Assembly: GCA_910890315.1 (NCBI GenBank)
Contig: CAJVGD010000002.1
Coordinates: forward strand, 1,054,001-1,118,000
Origin: Serendipita indica DSM 11827
Taxonomy: Eukaryota > Basidiomycota > Agaricomycetes > Sebacinales > Serendipitaceae
Length of the DNA: 64,000 nt
Direction of reading: 5' to 3'
Part shown: positions 56,936-64,000 of the stretch, in pieces
Position numbering within the stretch: position 1 is the stretch's first letter
How the letters are laid out: each line of letters starts with the position of its first letter
Translations under genes and position numbers: made by a program
The notes under the pieces: generated by a model
What the model saw: only the letters and a program-made list of their open reading frames with translations
Databases searched by the model: none
What the model was told of the DNA's origin: nothing

Positions 56936-58772
56936 ATGGCGCGATTCAACTTGCTCTGGTTTGCAGCGACTTTTGCGTTGCACACGGCTCGCGCACAACA
57001 GGCGACTACGACGGCAGTTTGCGGGTCTCAATATGGCTGGATGAACAACAATCGTGGGCAGTCTCCCTGTCTGGTCGCCGCGTATCTTCAAGGCGCATGT
57101 GGAGATGGCGGTAGGGCCCTCTTTCCATGGAAAATTGACATCTAACAACCTTTGATATAGAATGGACCGTCCCAGCTCTTCCTAGTACTACTGGGCAGCA
57201 GCTTGCATACGACTCGCCGACAAATGCGACCCAGAGCCTTTGCACTTGCTCAGCGGCGGTCTATAATCTGATGAGTGCATGTGCTGCCTGCCAAGGCGGG
57301 GGATGGCGACTGTAGGTCTTCATGATATGCAAGCACCTGTGGTCCTAAATAAACGAAAATAGATTCGCGCCGTGGGCAACGCAATGCACTTCAGCAAACC
57401 TCTTGACTCTTCCCAATAGGTAGGGATTCTCTTTATAGAAATGGATTGACTAACATGGCTCAGTTTCCCAACCAATATCCCGGTTCCATCGGATACAACA
57501 ATTCCCGCATATGCTGCTAAGGACCCTCGCACGTGGTCAGATGGGCGATTCAATCTTGTGGAAGCGCAAGCAATCGCACAAAACATCACTTCGAATACGG
57601 TCACCTCATCAACTTCGGCTCCGACAACAGCTTCTAGCTCTGGCACCAGCCCCTCTGGATCAAGTACATCCAATAACAGCAATACCGGTGCTATCGTAGG
57701 GGGTGTTGTCGGTGGTGTCCTTGGCCTCGCACTGATTGCCGTCCTCCTCACCTGGCTCATTTGCGGAAAGCAAGTCCAACGGCGATTCGATCCACAAGGA
57801 AACGCTGAGATGGCATACGAAAAGCCAGATGTACTAGGAAGGGCTTTCACTACGCCAAAGCAACCTTCTATCATTGCGCCAGTTCCTGTCCGACCCATCC
57901 CTACAGCAAACTTTGAGAGCTACATGTCCACAACAACAGGGACTAGCCATCATGGAGACGTATCCGGATACACTCATCTCACAGGAACCCCCAATCAACC
58001 TCTCAGCAGGAGCAATACGACGTCTTCTAGGGCCATGACCCTCTTTCGTCGCGTGACTTCTGCCGTTCCCTGGAGGTCTCACTCCAAAACGACGTCCCGC
58101 ACTAGTGTAGGTAGCGGGACAGTCATGACCTCAAACGTCGGCACACTCAGTCCGATTCCGCATGGCGGTAGTGATCTCGGACACGGAAACGTCTCACGAC
58201 AGAATACGATACGCGATATACCGGACCCGGTCCCATTCACGATCCCAGCTCCAGCAAACGACTCGTTACGAAACTACCCAATTGCAGAAGAACCATCGAC
58301 CTCGCATGGTTTCCCAAGCGCAGCAGAGGAAAAGAGGCGACTCAATCCACCAGGGTACTCGAATCCTCCCCCTGCTGTAGTAGCACCGTGGATTAAGGGC
58401 GATCAAGTGCGTTATACATCGCAGAACCCAACTGCAAATACGCCCAACTCTCTGCTCGACAACTCCGCCGTCGCAACGCGCGCCACGAGCAGCCCAGAGA
58501 GTCAGACTTTGAGTCACCATAACCAACAACAGCAACAACAGCAAGATGCGCAGCGGCTACAGCGACCACAGATGACGGTTAGGCCCGTGTCAGATGTACT
58601 CTCTGGCTCGGTGCCCTCAAACATTTTGCTGCCTTCGCCAACAGAGAATGATGTTTCCCAAGGCGCGAGTAGTGGTATTATCGATTCCTCGCCACTCGTA
58701 GCACGACCACCGGTACCGATGCAGAATATGCGCTTCGTGGTTACCAATCCAGAAAAGGATGTCGAGATGTGA
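56936..58772 (+). CDS. 8-Cys ectodomain single-TM protein, copy B
   Basis: This is the tandem paralogue of copy A. Signal peptide MARFNLLWFAATFALHTARA; ectodomain AVCGSQYGWMNNN, SPCLVAAYLQGAC, EWTVPALPS, LCTC, AAVYNLMSACAACQGGGW and QCTSANL, giving the same eight cysteines in the same spacing. Then PAYAAKDPRTW, a Ser/Thr stalk, a TM span (GAIVGGVVGGVLGLALIAVLL) and a longer cytoplasmic tail of about 300 residues with a short poly-Gln run. Exon 1 is 56936-57110; introns fall at the same places as in A. A and B share the ectodomain and TM strongly but the tails are unrelated by eye. The function is unknown. Confidence 0.78.
58524..58544 (+). repeat. Short poly-Gln codon run in copy B
   Basis: Seven consecutive Gln codons, mixed caa and cag, in the cytoplasmic tail of copy B. 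Confidence 0.7.
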
Positions 58773-58865
58773 GTTGAGCCTTGTATTTATTAATCAAGGG
58801 ATCGGATTTTAGTCGCATTGTACCGATTAGCTCGAATCTAATGTACTTTTGAATGGTTAAACACG

Positions 58866-59388
58866 CTAGTTGTTAAGACGGTCTAGGAATCCGCATCGAA
58901 CACATTCGGTGAAGATGGTTGAACCTTCATCAGCACTTCGGAGTTGCTTTTCCATCGTGTAACCCTTGTCGTGACCGCAATTCTTGCAGGTGATCGTTTC
59001 CTAGCAGGATTTGAGCATCGAGGAGCCATGAGGGAGGAATCGCTCACGATTGGTCGGGTCTCTACTTCCTCTTGGAACCTTGTTTGCATCTTTCTTCGTT
59101 GTTTGAGTTCTGATGGAAATGCATCTTCCCTCAGTTGGGTCACCACTTTGATATCGTCGTATGCTACGCTCGGTGAACAGCCAGTCTTTCAGGTGATAAA
59201 TAACTTACATGAAGCGGGCTCTATGTATCCACATTGCTCACACTTTACACTCACGGCCTGAGGCTCTGGGTAGTCGAGCAGGGTGCCACATTCTGGACAA
59301 AACAGCAACGAGCCTGTGCTACGTCAAGATCGTCCTACTACATTCATTCAGTGTACAAACCGATTTTCTTTGCTTGCTTAGCTGACAT
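58866..59388 (-). CDS. RPA12: DNA-directed RNA polymerase I subunit RPA12
   Basis: This is a small zinc-ribbon subunit of RNA polymerase I, needed for transcript cleavage. Four exons (59388-59361, 59313-59209, 59163-59048, 59000-58866) give 127 residues, the family's normal size. The N-ribbon is SLLFCPECGTLL ... VKCEQCGYIEP. The C-ribbon is ETITCKNCGHDKGYTMEKQ, RSADEGSTIFTECVRCGFLD, with the catalytic-hairpin residues DE of RSADEGST as in TFIIS. Reading straight through the third intron gives a false continuous frame that loses the C-ribbon. It is divergent from mL61 with only 57 bp between the start codons. Confidence 0.93.
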
Positions 59389-59445
59389 TGAGACTAGGGT
59401 CAGAGGTTGAGAGCGGTCCAACTTTTTGGACCTCACCATCACCAA
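59389..59445. promoter_or_regulatory. 57-bp bidirectional start region, RPA12 / mL61
   Basis: The only non-coding sequence between two divergent ATGs. It holds agactagggtcagaggttga and cctcaccatcacca; the two 5' leaders and core promoters must overlap here or extend into each other's coding regions. Confidence 0.6.
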
Positions 59446-59939
59446 ATGTTCCCAACACGGAGACTATTGACGACCGCTAAGAATGTCCGGGGTCCCAAGG
59501 TATCTGCAGAACGCTTGGGACGAACCTTGGAATGGCTCAGACAGGAACCTCGGCCGGTGTTGTCGAGCATTCGGGCGTTGAAAATAACATATGCGGCGAG
59601 AAATGATCATTTTGGTGCACGGTACGCCCTCTAATACACTCACTTTGATTGTATTGACGAAATGTATCAAAAAGACATTTTGCGAAAGAAGACCTACCAC
59701 GGATATCGTATGCCAATCAACAAGTAGATATCAAGGTGGATAGACCTGATCCACGGGAGGACCCGGAAAAGGTCGTTGAACCTGTGATAAATGTGACATT
59801 TGGTAAGTGTCTCGAGGACGTAAGATTGTGAAACCGACTGCTTGCAGAGAATGGACGCCAGGTCACACTTAATATGGCAGGGAAATCTTCAAAGCACATT
59901 ATGGACGAGTTGATGGCTTTGGACCAAAACCTCCATTAA
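59446..59939 (+). CDS. MRP49: Mitochondrial large-subunit ribosomal protein mL61 (MRP49, L51/S25/CI-B8 domain)
   Basis: Three exons (59446-59621, 59675-59802, 59848-59939) give 131 residues. The L51/S25/CI-B8 thioredoxin-like domain is read as SSIRALKITYAARNDHFGAR, HFAKEDLPRISYANQQVDIK, then INVTFENGRQVTLNMAGKSS and HIMDELMALDQ. The N-terminus MFPTRRLLTTAKNVRGPK is a plausible mitochondrial presequence. It might instead be another member of the L51/S25/CI-B8 group (for example mS25 or a complex I subunit), but the short length and RxL...ARNxxxGARHF pattern favour mL61. Confidence 0.72.
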
Positions 59940-60047
59940 TCGTTTGCGGGGATGGCCTGCATCTTGTCCTTCTCGTGTTCAATCGCATTATCTATAATTA
60001 TACACTTCTATCATAGGGTTGGGCACAACCCGCGAGCTTTCTGACGG

Positions 60048-61131
60048 TCATAATTGCGACGCCGAGATCAACTCTTCCCAGGAGAATTGCTCCGGGTTCT
60101 CGTGGAATGTTGTGAGAAGCTTTGCGTGACGATTATCGGATTTGGGGAGGTAATACTGCTGCAGTCCAAACGCAAGCAGCTGTGCGGTCGACGGGGTCAT
60201 AAGGAATCGACCAGGATCGTTTGTTGATGCAGTCAGCTCTCCACGCATGAGGACTAAACCGTGGGACTGGGCGAGGTCGGTGTAATGAGTGAGTACGAGG
60301 TGTGGCAGAGCGTACGCCTGCCGTAATTTGTACTCTTGTAGTGGAGTGAAGATGACTGTAGTGCAGGGAGGATTTGGAGAATGTTGAGGTGGCTTCGCAT
60401 TGGCAAAAGGGTCCGAATTTGGCACGGGTGGGGCAGAATGGTGTCCCCACTCCATGTAGAAGAATTCGTATGGGGTCCTATGGCTTTCTTCACCCTCCTT
60501 CAGCTCAACTTGAGCTTCTGGTCGTGGTACTGGGAGAATAAAAGAGGGATATTTCTTCGCCGCGGGCAGGAAGGATTCATATGTTTCCCGGGGGATGACT
60601 GCCGAGAGGAAACCTTTGCCTTGTGTCGCCTTTGCAGTATGATAGGTCGTCCATAGGGCCCCAATTTGCTCTGAAGTATGAGGAGTTTGCAATATTCGCC
60701 CAAGATCCATAATGTCTGACAGTGGCTGTCACGGCGTCAGTATCCCACGGAGTGACAAAAATATAGCGCACTGTTACCGGAGAACTGTCTTTTCGCGGGT
60801 TTGGTGATGCTTTCTTCGAGGTTGGACCTTTTGGAAAGGCCTCCAGGGGTTCTACCGGCTTTACATCAACAGACTCCTTGGTTTTCGATCTATATTCCTC
60901 TATGTCTTTCAGACCCAATCTGTCAAAGTCTTAAAATGGGTTCCTTGAGAAGCATATAACATACTCGTCAAGCTTTTGCTTCAGCTTTTCTGCATAGCGC
61001 TCCTGGTAGGTACTTTGCAGGCGAATTGGCCTAACATTCCAGTTAAAGCGCAAAACGGTAGGTCTTGGTATCAGCCGGAGTCGTTGCATAGCCGTCGTCG
61101 AGTTCAAGCCGCGTCGGACAAAACTAAACAT
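60048..61131 (-). CDS. ATP11: ATP synthase F1 assembly factor ATP11
   Basis: This is a mitochondrial chaperone that binds free F1 beta subunit. The basic, Arg-rich N-terminus (MFSFVRRGLNSTTAMQRLRL) is a presequence. LQSTYQERYAEKLKQKLDE follows, then over an intron LGLKDIEEYR and a Lys/Pro linker. A second intron leads to PLSDIMDLGRILQTPHTSEQ, the start of the ATP11 domain. Then come IGALWTTYHTAKATQGKGFL, FILPVPRPEAQVEL, FFYMEWGHHS, VIFTPLQEYKLRQAYALPHL and LVLMRGEL, all family blocks. The start could be 61131 or the in-frame ATG at 61089; either leaves a presequence. It is divergent from the multi-TM gene with 16 bp between ATGs if 61131 is used. Confidence 0.9.
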
Positions 61132-61147
61132 CTTGAACTCCGCCCCG

Positions 61148-62508
61148 ATGGATACCTTGAATGCCATAGCACTCGCCGGTCCTATTTTGTATTTTCTCCT
61201 AGTGGCTCTTAGTTTCTATCTCATATTTCGGGACATTAAAGCTCATGCGCGTAGCCCTCGTCGACCAGTTCATTGGTTGTACGGCGCTTTGGTTGTCATT
61301 TCTTTCGTGCACACGTTTACATGTGAGTGTCTATCAGATACTGCGAGAAGTAAATGCTTATAACATTAGGGATACTTGCACATTTCAAAGTGAGCACTGG
61401 TTGCCCATAGTAACCGAGTTAATGCTGACCATTACTAGTGGAGTTATAACAACTTCTACAGCAATCTCAATTACACAATAGTCGGCTCAGATCTCGACCG
61501 TCTGTCTTACTGGCTATCCCATACGTCCATATTCAAGGAAATTTGGGTGTAAGTACGTTACCAGGACATAGCCCCGTCTAACCAGAACACCAGATCTGGA
61601 TATCAAGGAGCATTCCACCACTGGTGGCTGGAGAATCTTTGCATTTTTACAGCTGGAGCATGGACCGTTTTCCTTGTTTCGGAAGGCAAGTCGTGCGCAA
61701 TTGCTTGTTATGTCTGACATCTTTCAATAGGAAAGAGGAAAGGTCTCGCAAACCTCTGGGCTTACATGTTCATAGCAGAGTTTGTTGCTGTTTCTACGGC
61801 TTCGGCTTTGTTCTATCTCGCCGTTTCCCTGCGCACGCCAAAGCCTCATCCTATACCATCCAAGAAAAAGGACGACGATATTAATGCGACGTTACCACCG
61901 GACCAAGAAGCGTTAGCTCCAGCTATGCTGACGATTCCCGTTTTGCTGGCTCTCTTCGCCATCTCGACGACGCCGTCTCCTGAGTCGCCGGAGTTTATCA
62001 CCAATATACTAATCATACACCTTCTCCTTTTCATACCGGTGCTCCCATCTCCAGTATGGACGACGAAGCCACGGTGAGGCTCTCGTCTTGGGAACTGAGA
62101 TCCCACTCATCACCATCTAGTTTCTTGAACATCCCATCATCCACTGTCTTCTTTGCAACCACGGCACTAGCGCTTGTTTTGCGACTTCAATCCACACTCT
62201 CAACCGCAGTAATGCTTGAGAACGTTAGCATAATGGAATTTCTCGAATCTGCGATTGGTGTTCTTCACACCTCGCCGGCGATGGCAACGTTCGGATGGGA
62301 CACCATCTGGACTACGGTTGCCTTTTTGGTGTGGCATATTTTTGGAGATGGAAGTACCTCACCAAATGTGCAAATGTTCATCCCGATGGCCACTTCCACT
62401 GTCGCGCTCGGAGTCTCATTTTCTGCGCCTTTGGCTCTTGGTAATGTGGTCAATGAGATACTGTCAAAAGAAGACATCAAGGAGGACCAGAATCTACCCA
62501 CTTCATAG
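61148..62508 (+). CDS. Multi-spanning membrane protein of unknown function
   Basis: Several short exons encode about seven hydrophobic spans and no soluble domain. The first is MDTLNAIALAGPILYFLLVA at the N-terminus with no cleavable signal. Later ones include LWAYMFIAEFVAVSTASALF, APAMLTIPVLLALFAISTTP, TNILIIHLLLFIPVLP and FFATTALALVLRL. The spliced middle contains LYSNLNYTIVGSDLDRLSYW-like and GAFHHWWLENLCIFTAGA. The tail FIPMATSTVALGVSFSAP precedes a short charged end (SKEDIKEDQNLPTS). The plan resembles fungal 7-TM orphan proteins, but I recognise no family. The start sits 16 bp from the ATP11 ATG. Confidence 0.62.
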
Positions 62509-62595
62509 TATGTTTTTGTCGCACACTCGCTGTACAGTTTAGTTGAGGAATCAAAGGCTGCATTATACGCGAGGCAATGTTAACTACATCATCGA

Positions 62596-64000
62596 CTACC
62601 TCCCATCCCCGATCAGACGGGCGGGTTCTTCAACCCATGACCTCCACGACTCTACAAATGCCGCCATCTCTGCCCCTTCGACGATTCGGTGATCTGCCGA
62701 CCAGCTAACGCCGACCTCTAATCGTTTGTGGCCATCTCTTTCCACCCATTTAGCCCTTCCGATTGCCACAATTGCTACTCCGCCACCAGGGACGAGTAAA
62801 GGTGCTGCCCACTCTCCCTTTCCAATCGCTCCGACATTGGAGACAGATATTGTTGCACCACGCTTGGGCAGTTCCTTTGGCGTGAAACCCGCTGGTGTCT
62901 TCCGTCCAAGAGCTTGGAACCGTCGTAACTCGCCCATGATCTCATATGGGGTTTTAGTCTCAACTGATTGCAGAACGGGTGTGTATAGTCCACTGGTGGT
63001 CGAAACCGCGACTGCAATGTCGGATTGTGATCGAATTGTGACACTTGGTCGATCATCGGGCTTTGACATTGGGTTGAGCGAAGATCGGAAGATCGGCCAT
63101 TCTTGCATGGCCCGTGAAAGCGCTTTTAGTAGGAGAGGGAGGATAGTGAGGCGGTGATATTGTGTGTTGGGATCGACAGCTGGAGCTGGCAGCGGAGGAG
63201 ACGATCCCCAGATGCCTTGGGGTGAAATAGCAGGAGGATGCCCACCGGTTGGAGGAGGGTTAAATTGCGGCGGGATATAAGAGTTCATCGATGGAAGGAG
63301 CGCATTGAGTGCTGTAAGGTCCAACGTAGACGAATATCCAAAGTGCGGAATCTCGAGACTCTTCGTCATACTCTTCCACATAGCGTAGCGCGTTCGACCC
63401 AGTTCAACGTGGGTATCTTCCAGTCGTACACCTGACGCTGCTGATGTTGTGGTGTCTCGCGGTTGACTCTTCCGCGCTAGATAGGCTTCGACATCTGCCT
63501 TTTCTATACGCCCTCCTGTACCAGAACCAGGAGCCAAGACTGACAAGTCTGAGATGCCGTTTTGTCGAGCAAAGTGCCTGACAGAAGGTAGTGCGAGAGC
63601 CGCGGTAGGGCTAGATAACTCTTCGTTGGATGGATCCAGTGGATGTCTCTTCCTCGGCGATGCACTAGGGACGAGCGGCGGCTTGAATGTCTCTGACTCT
63701 ACTGAAACACGTGCTGACGTCGTTTGCTTTGGTACAGCTGCAACGCTCTGCTCCTCAGCCTCGGCTCCTTCCTCTGTAACCTCAATAAGGCAGAGCTCAG
63801 CTCCGACTTTGGCTATCTCTCCCTCCTTGACCAGAATCTCCTTGATCACGCCATCGAATGGGCTCGTTATTTCGACAGAGGCCTTGTCGCTTTGAACCTC
63901 ACAGAGAGGGTCGAATGTTTGGACAGACGACGAGGGTTGCACGGACCTGTAACCGTCAGTACAAGCACGCGTGCCAATAACTTGCACACCATTTGAGGAC
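62596..64000 (-). CDS. DBT: Branched-chain 2-oxoacid dehydrogenase E2 (dihydrolipoyl acyltransferase), N-terminus outside the window
   Basis: This is the E2 core of the mitochondrial BCKDH complex in Leu/Ile/Val breakdown. An 11-nt exon piece at 64000-63990 joins over a 43-nt intron (63989-63947) to the main exon 63946-62596 as VLKWSVQPSSSVQTFDPL. The lipoyl lysine is in CEVQSDKASVEITSPFDGVI. A Ser/Pro linker leads to the peripheral-subunit-binding domain (PSVRHFARQNGISDLSVL, GTGGRIEKADVEAYL). The acyltransferase domain follows (SLEIPHFGYSSTLDLTALN, VSNVGAIGKGEWAAPLL), with the active-site segment SADHRIVEGAEMA. The usual HxxxDG Asp is Glu here. CEVQSDKASVEIT favours BCKDH over pyruvate or oxoglutarate E2. 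Confidence 0.88.
   Translation of the reverse strand, partial: SSNGVQVIGTRACTDGYRSVQPSSSVQTFDPLCEVQSDKASVEITSPFDGVIKEILVKEGEIAKVGAELCLIEVTEEGAEAEEQSVAAVPKQTTSARVSVESETFKPPLVPSASPRKRHPLDPSNEELSSPTAALALPSVRHFARQNGISDLSVLAPGSGTGGRIEKADVEAYLARKSQPRDTTTSAASGVRLEDTHVELGRTRYAMWKSMTKSLEIPHFGYSSTLDLTALNALLPSMNSYIPPQFNPPPTGGHPPAISPQGIWGSSPPLPAPAVDPNTQYHRLTILPLLLKALSRAMQEWPIFRSSLNPMSKPDDRPSVTIRSQSDIAVAVSTTSGLYTPVLQSVETKTPYEIMGELRRFQALGRKTPAGFTPKELPKRGATISVSNVGAIGKGEWAAPLLVPGGGVAIVAIGRAKWVERDGHKRLEVGVSWSADHRIVEGAEMAAFVESWRSWVEEPARLIGDGR

Noticed and set aside
58883-59146. Continuous 87-codon minus-strand frame as the C-terminus of a separate protein
   Set aside because: It reads through an intron; splicing restores the RPA12 C-terminal zinc ribbon in another frame.

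Overview
The window is nuclear DNA of a filamentous basidiomycete. The evidence is short GT-AG introns (about 45-65 nt) in almost every gene, high gene density on both strands, and fungal families: Zn2Cys6 regulator, KRE6/SKN1 glucan protein, YOR1-type ABC pump, PTS2 thiolase and exocyst SEC3. The very intron-rich, microexon-containing structure and the gene content (patatin lipase, heparinase II/III-like lyase, 8-Cys single-TM proteins) fit an Agaricomycete, perhaps of the Ceratobasidium/Rhizoctonia type; that placement is inference. Gene models were spliced by eye and every start was checked for a real ATG.

Layout. 1-9 kb: COG1 (cut by the left edge), a FAM32A-like protein, mitochondrial intermediate peptidase OCT1, an unknown protein, a Ser-rich one-TM surface protein and a SNAPC1-like protein. 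9-16 kb: a Mi-2/Mit1-type PHD-chromo-SNF2 remodeller and the ubiquitin-L40 fusion gene. 16-26 kb: delta-COP, a YOR1-like ABC transporter and peroxisomal 3-ketoacyl-CoA thiolase. 26-34 kb: a membrane-anchored heparinase-like lyase, a Zn2Cys6 factor and a lipid-droplet hydrolase (LDAH). 34-43 kb: SEC3, a Ca2+/H+ exchanger and a TatD nuclease. 42.8-45.1 kb has no gene I can support. 45-49.3 kb: a TB2/DP1/HVA22 (Yop1-like) protein and a KRE6/SKN1-type glucan protein. 49.3-51.9 kb is gene-poor and holds decayed repeats. 51.9-64 kb: a patatin lipase, GDT1, a tandem pair of 8-Cys single-TM proteins, RPA12, mitoribosomal mL61, ATP11, a multi-TM unknown and the BCKDH E2 subunit (cut by the right edge).

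These are mostly housekeeping genes with no evident operon or biosynthetic cluster. Secretory and membrane traffic (COG1, delta-COP, SEC3, Yop1-like), ion homeostasis (CAX, GDT1) and mitochondrial functions (OCT1, mL61, ATP11, E2) recur. The most unusual material is gene architecture: 2-, 6-, 8-, 9- and 13-nt exons, four inferred GC-AG introns, an exon whose only coding content is the ATG, and divergent start codons 16 and 57 bp apart. Also notable are the tandem 8-Cys receptor-like pair and two single-base frame breaks in otherwise good genes.
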